DNA of 64,000 nucleotides from NCBI GenBank assembly GCA_027366585.1, contig DAHXNF010000036.1:120303-184302 (forward strand). Reading direction: 5' to 3'. Position 1 is the stretch's first letter. Each line of letters begins with the position of its first letter. Below are positions 55,197-63,827 of this stretch, piece by piece. The position numbers and the translations under genes were made by a program. Origin of the DNA: Thermoplasmatales archaeon (GTDB lineage: Archaea; Thermoplasmatota; Thermoplasmata; Thermoplasmatales; Thermoplasmataceae). Below the pieces are notes generated by a model. That model searched no databases and was not told the DNA's origin. It worked only from the letters and a program-made list of their open reading frames with translations.

Positions 55197-56381
55197 ATGA
55201 CTTCAGTGGCAGTGCCGGGAAAGACGCTCCCAATATCCGTGCTGATGGTGTCCAGGCTAGTTTACTCCATGAACTGGTATAACCTTTCACCAGCGCTGCC
55301 GGAAATTGCATCCAGTTACGGAATCTCTGTGAATTCCGCAGGGCTAGTGTTTGCGTTCTTCCTTCTTGGAGCAGGCCTCTTCCAGGTCCCTGCAGGAATC
55401 GTTGCGGCCAGGATTGGATCAAGAACCAATTGCATTATTGGTTTATCTTTTATGGCCGCAACTGGGGTTGCGTCGATATTCACCCGATCATTCTATGAAC
55501 TGCTAGTAATGAGGTTCCTCAGCGGAACTGGCGCAGCATTCTATTTTTCTTCTGCGGTAGCTGTCCTTAATGAGATTTATCCGGAAAAACTTGGATTGAT
55601 GATGGGATACTACAATGCAGCATTTGACATCGGCGGAGGGATCGGCATATTCGGGTTCACACCTATCACTGCCGATCTGGGCCTGAGTGGAAACGAGATC
55701 ATCCAGGCCATCCTGACTGTAATCTCCGCAATATCGCTCCTGTTCTTCATACCAAAGAGTGAGCACATTGGCAACTTTGAACCGGGAGTTCTGAGGAAAC
55801 GCATACGGAATCCAAGGATCTGGACCCTGGCTATTGCGTTTTCCGGCTTCTGGTCTACAACCTATGTGTTTTCTGAGTACATGAAAACGTATGCTTCCTA
55901 TACTGGATTACCACTATTCTATTCAGGTGCCATAGGCAGCAGTGTACTGTTCTTCGGCATTCTGGGATCATTCTTCTCTGGGAAAATCAGGCAGGAGAAT
56001 TTCATAAGATCTGCAGTCTGGATGGTTGTGATACTGTCGGCATCCGTAATTTGGATTCCATTTTTTGGGCTTGCTGGCATGTGGGTTTCGGCGTTAATCG
56101 TTGGAATGCTTACCGTATCGGTCTCTTCGCTGGAATATTCCACTGTCGTGTTCATCGAAAATGACAGAAGATATGTCGCACTGAACTCAGGGTTGTTCAA
56201 TTCCATCCAGATCCTGCTTGGCTTCAGTGTTGTTCTGTCCTTCACGTATATACTGGAATATGGCTTCCTTGCTGCGTGGATAGTGATCGGATTGATCCCA
56301 TGTGCAACAATACCTCTAGTCCTTCTTTACCTCAGGTCCATGCGGACTCAAAAAATTGAAGGAAATTCAATGCAGGAATAG
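55197..56381 (+). CDS. MFS transporter, unknown substrate
   Basis: 394 residues with 12 helices. VPAGIVAARIGSRTNCIIGLSFM near residue 65 is the conserved loop between helices 2 and 3. LSGTGAAFYFSSAVAVLNEIYPEKLGLMMGYYNAAFDIGGGIG resembles nitrate/NarK and cyanate/CynX type carriers (helix 4-5 region), but not closely enough to name a substrate. ATG at 55197 is preceded by AAAATACTTAAT (TATA-like, about 20 nt). It is divergent from the RPA operon and convergent with the CPSF-like RNase gene, with 2 nt between stops. Confidence 0.83.
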   Translation: MTSVAVPGKTLPISVLMVSRLVYSMNWYNLSPALPEIASSYGISVNSAGLVFAFFLLGAGLFQVPAGIVAARIGSRTNCIIGLSFMAATGVASIFTRSFYELLVMRFLSGTGAAFYFSSAVAVLNEIYPEKLGLMMGYYNAAFDIGGGIGIFGFTPITADLGLSGNEIIQAILTVISAISLLFFIPKSEHIGNFEPGVLRKRIRNPRIWTLAIAFSGFWSTTYVFSEYMKTYASYTGLPLFYSGAIGSSVLFFGILGSFFSGKIRQENFIRSAVWMVVILSASVIWIPFFGLAGMWVSALIVGMLTVSVSSLEYSTVVFIENDRRYVALNSGLFNSIQILLGFSVVLSFTYILEYGFLAAWIVIGLIPCATIPLVLLYLRSMRTQKIEGNSMQE

Positions 56382-56383
56382 GA

Positions 56384-57610
56384 TCAGCTTAGCTCCAGCT
56401 CATTGCCGTTGTAGGGAAGGATCACTTCGTAATTGGCAAGGTCCTCGAGCAGCTTCTCCCTCATTTCACCATGACACAGGATTACGCGCTTCGGATTAAC
56501 TGCGTCAATGAATTTGACAAGATCGTCATGCCCTGCATGTGCGGAAAGATCGAAAAACTCGACTCTCATCTTTGGCCTTACTGAGGATCCATCGATGTTC
56601 AGCGTCCCGTTTTCAAGCAGGCTCCTGCCGTTGGTTCCCTCAACCTGGTATCCTGTGATGAAAATTGCAGACTTTTCGTCCTCAAGCAATCCCCTGATGT
56701 GACTCAGCACAGGGCCGCCGTCAAGCATTCCTGAAGTGGTAATTATTATATCGGCATTCTTTGCCTGCAGGCGCTCCCTCTGGTTCCTGATCGGAACGGT
56801 CTTCTTTACGGCTTTCTTGAATTCGTTCCCCGACCGGAAGAAGCCTGGTGTGTGCAGGTATATACTTGTTATCGAGTTGCCCATCCCGTCTACGTATATG
56901 TTGTATCCAAGATCCGAAAGTATCATGATAAGTTCCTGAGTTCTTCCTACCGCAAATGTCGGAAGGATGACCTTACCGCCTGTGCTCACTACCTCCCTGA
57001 TCCTGGATCTAAGGCGGTCAATGACCTTCTGCCTGTCCTCGTGATTCTTGCCTGCATAAGTGCTCTCAATGATCAGGTTTTCCGCCTTTACCGGGACTGC
57101 GCCTGTAAGCAGATTTGTGTCCCTTGTATATAGATCTCCCGTCACGAGGATTTCAGAACCGTTTGTGAACTTCCACATTGTCGAACCTGGAATATGACCG
57201 GCATTGAATGCCTGGAAATCAAGATCCTTTATCGAGTCCGCATCGCCGTAGTTGACGGGGACAAATTTTGAGTAAAGCTGCGACACGTCGTCATGGTTGA
57301 ACATCTTTGTATACCCTTCAAGATTTGCTATCTTGATGGTATCCTCCAGCATCGGTCGTATACTGTTCGCCGTCATCAGCGTTGCATAAAAGCTTGAATC
57401 ATACTTGTTGAAATAGACAGGGAGTGACCCTGCATGATCCAGGTGTGAATGAGTAAGGAATACGCCATCCACTTTCTCCGGTGGGAGTGGGTACTCAGGG
57501 GGTTTTTCTGGGATAAGGCCATAATCTACCATCACCGATGATCCCCCAAAATCCATCTTTATTGCCAGCCTGCCTACTTCTTCTGCTCCTCCTAAAAATT
57601 TTAACTTCAT
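56384..57610 (-). CDS. Beta-CASP metallo-beta-lactamase RNase (aCPSF2-like)
   Basis: 408 residues. MKLKFLGGAEEVGRLAI and FLTHSHLDHAGSLP give the metal site; AGHIPGSTMWKF and GDLY follow. The beta-CASP insert has STYAGKNH, ILPTFAVGRTQELIMIL, ITTSGMLDGGPVLSHI and AHAGHDDLVKFI with a last histidine in LCHGE. No KH domains precede the lactamase domain, so it corresponds to the short archaeal CPSF2 type rather than the KH-containing CPSF1. It processes or degrades RNA, possibly as an exonuclease. It lies 12 nt after the MTA phosphorylase gene, in one operon. Confidence 0.9.
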   Translation of the reverse strand: MKLKFLGGAEEVGRLAIKMDFGGSSVMVDYGLIPEKPPEYPLPPEKVDGVFLTHSHLDHAGSLPVYFNKYDSSFYATLMTANSIRPMLEDTIKIANLEGYTKMFNHDDVSQLYSKFVPVNYGDADSIKDLDFQAFNAGHIPGSTMWKFTNGSEILVTGDLYTRDTNLLTGAVPVKAENLIIESTYAGKNHEDRQKVIDRLRSRIREVVSTGGKVILPTFAVGRTQELIMILSDLGYNIYVDGMGNSITSIYLHTPGFFRSGNEFKKAVKKTVPIRNQRERLQAKNADIIITTSGMLDGGPVLSHIRGLLEDEKSAIFITGYQVEGTNGRSLLENGTLNIDGSSVRPKMRVEFFDLSAHAGHDDLVKFIDAVNPKRVILCHGEMREKLLEDLANYEVILPYNGNELELS

Positions 57611-57622
57611 TTGTAAAACCTA

Positions 57623-58396
57623 CTATATCTTAGCATCGTCTAGTCTTCTCGCACAATCACATTTTCTTGTTCCAGAAATATATTTAAGAGATTGCTTTAT
57701 GATATTAAGAGATTTGTCTTCGTTCTCCTTGAGTATTCTCAGCACCTCTTTCGTGTCTACAGGATCCTCTGCCCAGACATCGTAGTCGGTTATTGTTGCA
57801 AGCGAGGTGTAGCACATCGCCAGTTCGTTGGCGAGGTTTATTTCCGGCACAACAGTCATCCCTATTATGTCCGCAAATTGGCGAAACATCTTGGACTCAG
57901 CCCTTGTCGAAAATCTTGGACCCTCAATGCACGCATATGTGCCTCCAATATGTGTATCGTAACCGAGCTTTCCTGACTGATTTCCGATTGCTTTGTTCAT
58001 CTCAGGGCAGAATGGATCAGCAGACGACACATGATATACATCCGGGCCGTCGTAGAAAGTGAGTTCACGTCGCTTCGTAAAGTCAATGAACTGGTCGGGA
58101 ATGAACATCATCCCCGGGGCATATTCCTGCTTCAATGATCCCACGGCATTTGCCGATATTATCCTTTCAACTCCCTGTTTATGCAGAGCCCATATATTTG
58201 CACGATAGTTGACCTTGTGCGGCGGTATTGTGTGCTTCTTTCCATGCCTTGGAAGAAAAGCTACCTCAACTCCCCCTATTTCCCCAAGATCCAGGGAGGA
58301 TGAAGGACTTCCATATGGTGTTTCTACACTGATCGACTTGGGATTCTCAAGAAGCGAGTATAATCCGCTCCCTCCAATAATGCCTATCTTTGCCAT
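57623..58396 (-). CDS. mtnP: S-methyl-5'-thioadenosine phosphorylase
   Basis: Cleaves methylthioadenosine with phosphate to adenine and methylthioribose-1-phosphate. [15 protein letters not shown] binds phosphate, followed by [52 protein letters not shown] and [54 protein letters not shown] are purine-site and trimer residues. The length of 257 aa is normal. The C-terminus ([17 protein letters not shown]) has a CxC, seen in thermophilic homologues as a disulfide. The middle gene of a three-gene operon; substrate MTA arises from the spermidine synthase at 47 kb. Confidence 0.93.
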   Translation of the reverse strand: MAKIGIIGGSGLYSLLENPKSISVETPYGSPSSSLDLGEIGGVEVAFLPRHGKKHTIPPHKVNYRANIWALHKQGVERIISANAVGSLKQEYAPGMMFIPDQFIDFTKRRELTFYDGPDVYHVSSADPFCPEMNKAIGNQSGKLGYDTHIGGTYACIEGPRFSTRAESKMFRQFADIIGMTVVPEINLANELAMCYTSLATITDYDVWAEDPVDTKEVLRILKENEDKSLNIIKQSLKYISGTRKCDCARRLDDAKI

Positions 58397-58440
58397 CTAT
58401 ATCTCCATTCCAGTTTTCTGGCTTATCTCCAATTATTATT

Positions 58441-59289
58441 TTAATCCTGAGATTTCCGTGAAGAGGTTGATGCCTCATCTCTATCAGTAATCGGAAATAG
58501 CCTGTCCTTATGTTTCCGCAGGACCCTGTCAACTCCTGACCCGTACTGGGCAGCTTTCTTTTCCTTGATACATATCTCACGAGGTACTCCAATCAACAGT
58601 GCCGCTGATCTCAGCATGAACTTGTTTATTCCCTCAATGATGTGCTTGTCTATACCTAGCGATGAGTATTCAAAGATGCCATCCTCCAGGTAGGGTGCAA
58701 TGATCCTCTTGTGAAGACTTTCAGCTATCTTCTTTTCTCTTGGAATCGTTGTATAAAGGAGCTTCCTGATGTTCGAGTCGTTCGTGCCCGATGATCCGGA
58801 GAGAAACCTGTGATACCCGTAAAAAATCTCGTCCGCTCCCTGGCCCGTTACAAGTGTGTCTTCCCTGATGCCGGAAAGCGTGAGATAAAGTACCGTCTCA
58901 AAGCCAAGGTCTCTCATCGTTATCCCTGGATCTATAACAATTATCTTCTCAGCAGCCTCCAGAACCTGATACTCACTAACTTCAACAACGGAGAGATCCC
59001 GGTGTAGCCGGGCTGCAGAGTCCATTGCGGATTGTATGTCCTTGGATCCAGGGATCCCGACAACGTAAGCATGCGCCGACGAGTGCGACAGGTACAAGAG
59101 GATGGAACTGTCAAGACCGCCTGAAAAAGAGATTGCCGCTCCTCCCGGTATCTTTAGCGTTACTTGCTTCAGCAGGAGTGAGAGCCGGGAAACAAGTTCT
59201 TCCACCTCTGGATTGCCGGATTCATCGCTTTTCAATATGCATACCCAATCACTATGTGCTAAAAAATAGTTCAGGATACCATAAATCAC
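58441..59289 (-). CDS. Asparagine synthetase-like ATP-pyrophosphatase, synthetase domain only
   Basis: 282 residues. AAISFSGGLDSSILLYLSHS is the PP-loop (SGGLDSS near residue 57). GFETVLYLTLSGIREDTLVTGQGADEIFYGYHRF matches the AsnB substrate region, and RDLGFETVLY the linker. The glutaminase domain normally present at the N-terminus of AsnB is absent, so ammonia or another amine donor must be used, or another amidation reaction is run. This stand-alone form is known from archaea as asparagine synthase-related protein. It is the first gene of the operon with mtnP and the CPSF2-like RNase. Confidence 0.8.
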   Translation of the reverse strand: MIYGILNYFLAHSDWVCILKSDESGNPEVEELVSRLSLLLKQVTLKIPGGAAISFSGGLDSSILLYLSHSSAHAYVVGIPGSKDIQSAMDSAARLHRDLSVVEVSEYQVLEAAEKIIVIDPGITMRDLGFETVLYLTLSGIREDTLVTGQGADEIFYGYHRFLSGSSGTNDSNIRKLLYTTIPREKKIAESLHKRIIAPYLEDGIFEYSSLGIDKHIIEGINKFMLRSAALLIGVPREICIKEKKAAQYGSGVDRVLRKHKDRLFPITDRDEASTSSRKSQD

Positions 59290-59373
59290 GGAAGTAGCTC
59301 ATGCGATGAATTGATCTATGATTAAGGCTTACGAAGTAGCAAACAATTATCTAAGCGTAATTTCTTATTGGGC

Positions 59374-61161
59374 ATGGATTATGTTCCAGACACTTCTGTC
59401 ATAGTTGATGGCAGGTTCACGGCTTTTCTTGCAAAGCATCACGGTTCTCATGTAATCTTAGCCGAGGCTCTTGTAGCGGAAATAGAGCACCAGGCCAATG
59501 AACGCAGATCTATCGGCTTTGCAGCAATTCACCAGCTGAAGGCTCTTCGCGATCTGCATGACCAGGAAAAGATATTCCTTGATTTCTATGGTAAGAGACC
59601 TGCCGAATGGCAGATTGAGCGGGCAAAGAGTGGCGAGATAGACGAGATGATCAGGCAGTGTGCGGCCGAAAATAACGCCACCCTTGTTACCGGAGATGTT
59701 GTACAGAAGGAGATCGCAGAGATCAAGGGGATCAGCGTAAAGTATATCGAACCTGCTGAAACCAGGGTAAGGAACATAGAGGAGTTCTTCACGGAACTTA
59801 CAACATCTGTGCATCTAAAGCCGGACGCGGAAGCAGTGGTAAAAGTTGGTGCACCCGGCGCAGTGAAGCTTCAGACACTTGCGAATTCAGTTACAAGGCA
59901 GGAGCTGGAGAACATTGCAAGCAACCTTGTGACGAGGGGGAAGTTTGAGGACGAGTCCTTTGTGGAACTCGATATGCACGGTGCAACGGTGATTCAACTG
60001 AAGAACATGAGGATAGTGATCACCAGGCCTCCATTCTCCGACGATCTGGAGATAACTGCTGTCAGGCCTATTGTGAAGCTGTCTATTGAAGATTACCGGA
60101 TAGATGAAAAACTGTTGCAGAGAATACAGAGTGGAGTGCATGGAATATTAGTTGCCGGGGCTCCGGGCGCAGGAAAAAGTACCTTTGTCCAGGCGCTGGC
60201 AGAGTTCATCGCGGGAAAAGGCAAAATCGTCAAGACAATGGAGAAGCCGCGGGATCTTGAACTCATTAAGGAAATAACGCAGTATTCCAGCCTTGAAGGA
60301 TCTATGGAGAAGACCGGGGACATCCTTCTCCTGGTCAGGGCAGACTACACGGTCTTCGACGAGATGCGCATAACATCTGATTTCCTTGTTTATGCAGATC
60401 TCAGACTTGCTGGAGTTGGGATGATAGGCGTTGTTCACGCTACAAGACCCGTGGATGCTATGCAGCGATTTATTGGCAGGGTTGAGCTAGGGTTAATACC
60501 TCAAATCATTGATACGATACTGTTCATATCAGCGGGAAAGATTGACACTGTCCTCACGACGGATTATGTGGTCAAGGTACCGGCTGGCATGAACCAGGAA
60601 GATCTTGCACGACCTGTCATAATTGTCAAGGATTTCTATGAACAGAAACCATTGTATGAGGTCTATTCCTTTGGCGAGCAGGTAGTTGTTGTTCCTGTGG
60701 ATGAGGAAGGGGATGAAGAAGCTGCAAGATTCAATACAGAGAGAATCAGGGATGAGATATCTTCCTTCCTGGGCATACGCAATGTTGATGTTTCTATGAC
60801 CGGAAAGAAACGGGCACTGGTCAAGGTCAGCGAGGATAATATCCCCAGGCTGATTGGCAGAAAAGGTTCCACAATCAGTGAGATCGAGAAGAAGCTCAAC
60901 ATACACCTCGAAGTTGAACCTGCATCTTCGTCAATTCCTGCTAGGAACAAGGCGGAAATAGAGATCAAGAACCGTGTTATACACATATTCGTGGACTCAC
61001 CAAACAGGAATGTCAAGCTGTATGTTGATGGAATCCTCATACTCCAGGCAAAGAGTTCTTCCAAGGGCGTCATAAGGATAAAGATGATCAGCGACACGGG
61101 ACAGGAACTGTATCGTGCAATAAAGGGCGGAAAGGTAGTCGAGTACATGCTCTCCGAGTAG
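59374..61161 (+). CDS. PINA: PIN-domain and RecA-like ATPase with KH domain
   Basis: Archaeal ATPase that, in Sulfolobus, promotes Holliday-junction branch migration. N-terminal PIN domain: YVPDTSVIVDGRF with acidic residues, later EIDEMIRQ and ATLVTGDVVQKE. The middle is an FtsK/T4SS-like ATPase: GAPGAGKSTFVQALAEF near residue 263, DYTVFDEMRITSDF as Walker B, and GVVHATRPVDAMQRFIGRVELGLIPQIIDT. The C-terminal KH domain has IGRKGSTISEIEKKLNIHLEV. Length 595 aa fits. TTG at 59368 is in frame, but ATG at 59374 just before DYVPD is preferred. It is divergent from the asparagine-synthetase-like gene. Confidence 0.9.
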   Translation: MDYVPDTSVIVDGRFTAFLAKHHGSHVILAEALVAEIEHQANERRSIGFAAIHQLKALRDLHDQEKIFLDFYGKRPAEWQIERAKSGEIDEMIRQCAAENNATLVTGDVVQKEIAEIKGISVKYIEPAETRVRNIEEFFTELTTSVHLKPDAEAVVKVGAPGAVKLQTLANSVTRQELENIASNLVTRGKFEDESFVELDMHGATVIQLKNMRIVITRPPFSDDLEITAVRPIVKLSIEDYRIDEKLLQRIQSGVHGILVAGAPGAGKSTFVQALAEFIAGKGKIVKTMEKPRDLELIKEITQYSSLEGSMEKTGDILLLVRADYTVFDEMRITSDFLVYADLRLAGVGMIGVVHATRPVDAMQRFIGRVELGLIPQIIDTILFISAGKIDTVLTTDYVVKVPAGMNQEDLARPVIIVKDFYEQKPLYEVYSFGEQVVVVPVDEEGDEEAARFNTERIRDEISSFLGIRNVDVSMTGKKRALVKVSEDNIPRLIGRKGSTISEIEKKLNIHLEVEPASSSIPARNKAEIEIKNRVIHIFVDSPNRNVKLYVDGILILQAKSSSKGVIRIKMISDTGQELYRAIKGGKVVEYMLSE

Positions 61162-61255
61162 AATCACAATTTTTGCCATCAGCACATTTTATGATTTATT
61201 ATATCTGATGTCGGAGGACTCGTTCTTACAGATCATGCAAGGATTTTGATCAGTT

Positions 61256-61263
61256 CATATAAC
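61256..61263 (+). promoter_or_regulatory. TATA-like box of the 174-residue protein gene
   Basis: CATATAAC at 61256-61263 lies 21-28 nt before the ATG at 61284, fitting a leaderless transcript. A second AT element TTATAATATG directly abuts the ATG and is too close to act as TATA box. Confidence 0.4.
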
Positions 61264-61283
61264 CGGGTTCATTATCTTATAAT

Positions 61284-61808
61284 ATGGATAAGGACAGCAA
61301 GCTGGAAGAAATGATTAAGGCATCGAGAAAGGTCTCTGATCGCGGAAGCATAGTAATATACAATTTAACATCAGGAGTGGATTTTTCCGATCCTGACAAG
61401 GTAGCCAGGACACTTGCGGACGTATTCTTCGAGGAGGACGCTTCCAAGTGGTTCCAGCTTGATGAGGATCATGTGACATTCAATCCCGAATACAAGGTGA
61501 GGATACTGCTGGCTGAGGAGCATGGGAAGTTGATGCAGAAGGCAGTGGACGATTTCCTTCTCGACCTGAAGGAAGACGATCTGGATAGAGTCTACAGCAG
61601 ATACATCACGGATGTTTCTGAGAACATGCAGAAGCTGCAGTCCGCAATGGCAAAGCACTCATTTTTCACTGCGCTGAATAAGCGCTTTGACAGGAAAGTC
61701 GACAAGGTCGATGTGGAAGACGATCTCTTTACAGACCTGCTCGAAGCCATAGAGATACGTACACCAAGCAACCAGGATCTGATAGACTGGAAGAAACTGC
61801 CCATATGA
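61284..61808 (+). CDS. Conserved-looking hypothetical protein, acidic, helical
   Basis: 174 residues, acidic, with no membrane segments or cysteines. It opens MDKDSKLEEMIKASRKVSDRGSIVIYNL, then a mostly helical body with charged heptads (DLKEDDLDRVYSRYITDVSENMQKLQSAMAKHSFF). The C-terminal region is rich in Asp/Glu. No family recognised. Codon use and composition resemble neighbouring genes, and a leaderless TATA spacing supports expression. It sits between PINA and the tRNA-thiolation gene, all in one direction, but with gaps of 122 and 48 nt. Confidence 0.75.
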   Translation: MDKDSKLEEMIKASRKVSDRGSIVIYNLTSGVDFSDPDKVARTLADVFFEEDASKWFQLDEDHVTFNPEYKVRILLAEEHGKLMQKAVDDFLLDLKEDDLDRVYSRYITDVSENMQKLQSAMAKHSFFTALNKRFDRKVDKVDVEDDLFTDLLEAIEIRTPSNQDLIDWKKLPI

Positions 61809-61856
61809 GCTGATCGACCGACCTGCCTTAAATATCAATTTAGAATCCTAAAGCCA

Positions 61857-62789
61857 ATGATTTGCAGCCACTGTGAAGAAAAGGCGATCTATTCCGCACG
61901 TTACAACGGAATGAACCTGTGCAGATATCATCTTGAGGGGAGCATAGAGAAGAGAGTAAAGCAGGAAATCAGGTCGCAGGTCTCTTTCAGTGGGCCTAAG
62001 ACAAGGATTGCGGTCGCATTGTCTGGAGGCAAGGACAGCTCGGTCCTGCTCTACCTTTTGCATAAGATACTTGGAGAACGGAGGAATCTCGAATTGACTG
62101 CTGTGACGGTCGACGAAGGGATCAAAGGATACAGGGATACTGAATTGATAGGTGCAAGGAAGATTTGCTCGGACCTTGGGGTTGATCACAGGATCATTTC
62201 CTTCAAGGAACGATTTGGAAGGGATATGGACGAAATTTCCATCCTTGATCCGGGGACCATTCCATGCTCGCATTGCGGCCCGATGAGGAGACAGGTTCTC
62301 AATGTACTGGCCAGCGAAGCGGAAGCTGATTATATAGCACTTGGTATGAACCTTGACGATTACGCCCAGTCAGTATTCATGAACGTCATTAAGGGGGATG
62401 TTCCAAGGATGGCCAGGTTATCGCCTCATGATGAGCCAAATGAACTTCTTATTCGCAGGATTCTTCCCCTTAAGAGGATCCCGGAAAAGGAGGTCATGAT
62501 ATATGCTCTTGTAAATGGCATCAAAGCCGAGAGAATCTGGTGTCCGTATTACGGCAGGGCTGAAAGGAATGAAGCGAGGGATATAATAACCGGGCTTGAG
62601 GAAAAACATCCTGGAACCGCGTTCTCCATAGCAAATTTTGGAGATGCGGTAAAGCAATCTCTGAAGCATCACCCCGGGAACAAGCTGACAAGATGCAGGA
62701 TCTGCGGTAACCCGACAGAGTCTGATATCTGCTCAGTATGCAGGAATCTCGACAGGCTGGATGCACTAAGCGATCTTCACGCTGCGTAG
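61857..62789 (+). CDS. ncsA: tRNA 2-thiolation enzyme, NcsA/Ctu1/TtuA family
   Basis: Adenylates and thiolates uridine in tRNA. It has an N-terminal zinc site CSHCEEKAIYSARYNGMNLCRYH and PP-loop IAVALSGGKDSSVLLYLLH near residue 55. PCSHCGPMRRQVLN and GMNLDDYAQSVFMNVIKGD hold the catalytic or Fe-S cysteines (CxxC, and a third expected at WCPYYGRAERNEAR). The C-terminal zinc ribbon is CRICGNPTESDICSVCRN. The layout is that of the TtcA/TtuA-group II proteins that act with a ubiquitin-like sulfur carrier. U34 of tRNA or U54 could be the target; the sequence does not decide. Confidence 0.9.
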   Translation: MICSHCEEKAIYSARYNGMNLCRYHLEGSIEKRVKQEIRSQVSFSGPKTRIAVALSGGKDSSVLLYLLHKILGERRNLELTAVTVDEGIKGYRDTELIGARKICSDLGVDHRIISFKERFGRDMDEISILDPGTIPCSHCGPMRRQVLNVLASEAEADYIALGMNLDDYAQSVFMNVIKGDVPRMARLSPHDEPNELLIRRILPLKRIPEKEVMIYALVNGIKAERIWCPYYGRAERNEARDIITGLEEKHPGTAFSIANFGDAVKQSLKHHPGNKLTRCRICGNPTESDICSVCRNLDRLDALSDLHAA

Positions 62790-62830
62790 CTGCATGGAGA
62801 GCTTTAATAGGGCTGGGAAAATAAGTTCAT

Positions 62831-63598
62831 ATGGACGAGTGGAGACAGACCGCACTTAGGTTCCTGGAGCAGTGGATCAGCCAGGATTTTGTAGATGCCG
62901 TTATACTTACTGGAAGCATGGTTACAAAATATCATGATTCCCATTCTGACATCGATATACATATTGTATTGACCGAGGGCACAGGCTGGCGTGAAAGGGG
63001 CAACCTAATCATGGATGGCCACGTTATCGAATACTTTGTAAATCCTGCAAGAATGATAAGGAAATACATGGAGGAGGACTACAGGCAGAACAAAAGAACG
63101 GATGCAAGGATGTTCTCGATGGGAGAATCGGTTTTTGATCGCAATGACGTAATTTCAGCACTGAAGAAGGAAGCATCCCAAATGATGAAAAAACCTTTTC
63201 CGATGCGGGAAAAAGCATGGATAGAATCAGCCAAGTATCAGATCTGGGACCTCCAAGACAACCTTGCGTCGTTGTACGATTCTGAGGATCTTGGCTTCGA
63301 TGCATATTACTACACCTTTCTTTCAAAGACGTATGAAAGTTACTGCGTGTGGAGTGGAGAAGAGATAATTCCTCTTAACAAGATAACCAGGTATGTCTCA
63401 AATCCAGATTACAGAAGAGCATACTTCTTTGATGCACCGAAAGACATACAATTCTACGCAAAGCTCCTTGAATGCCTTAAAGCAGCTGATCGAAAAGTAA
63501 AATTCAACCAGGCAACGCTTCTTTCCAGCTACGTGCTGAACAAGATGGGGGGATTCGAAATTGATGGCTGGCGTCTCAGATCCGATATTCCACTTTAA
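62831..63598 (+). CDS. Nucleotidyltransferase-fold protein (pol beta superfamily)
   Basis: 255 residues. DAVILTGSMVTKYHDSHSDIDIHIVL near residues 23-48 is the GS...DxD metal/nucleotide motif, and MDGHVIEYFVNP adds the third acidic strand. The rest is helical and contains LASLYDSEDLGFDAYYYTFLSKTYESYCVWSG, as in kanamycin-type nucleotidyltransferases and related substrate-adenylating enzymes. The substrate is unknown, and antibiotic resistance should not be assumed in an archaeon. ATG at 62831 is 20-27 nt after a TAATAGG-like element. It lies 41 nt after ncsA and upstream of tRNA-Ile. Confidence 0.78.
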   Translation: MDEWRQTALRFLEQWISQDFVDAVILTGSMVTKYHDSHSDIDIHIVLTEGTGWRERGNLIMDGHVIEYFVNPARMIRKYMEEDYRQNKRTDARMFSMGESVFDRNDVISALKKEASQMMKKPFPMREKAWIESAKYQIWDLQDNLASLYDSEDLGFDAYYYTFLSKTYESYCVWSGEEIIPLNKITRYVSNPDYRRAYFFDAPKDIQFYAKLLECLKAADRKVKFNQATLLSSYVLNKMGGFEIDGWRLRSDIPL

Positions 63599-63664
63599 TT
63601 GTCAGATAACAAACTGGCCTGCAAAATGTTTATTACAATTTCACCGATTCAAGCTCTCCTCATT

Positions 63665-63739
63665 GGGGTTGTAGCTTAGCTTGGTTTGAGCACCCGGCTG
63701 ATAACCGGGAGGTCACCGGTTCGAATCCGGTCAACCCCA
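63665..63739 (+). tRNA. tRNA-Ile (anticodon GAU)
   Basis: 75-nt tRNA. Acceptor GGGGTTG pairs with CAACCCC, with discriminator A at 63739. The anticodon stem is CCCGG/CCGGG and the loop CTGATAA, so the anticodon is GAT (reads AUC, AUU). T-arm ACCGG-TTCGAAT-CCGGT is intact. No intron is present and CCA is not encoded. Confidence 0.94.
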
Positions 63740-63827
63740 TGTAGACAGCGTCAGCTTCCTGAAGGATGGTTTCTTTTACATAACTTTTCGACAGAGTGTC
63801 AGAATAAGTGCTAACTGCCTTATTCTT

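Noticed and set aside
62831-63598. Antibiotic-resistance nucleotidyltransferase
   Set aside because: The fold is right, but nothing in the sequence or context indicates an aminoglycoside substrate in an archaeon.
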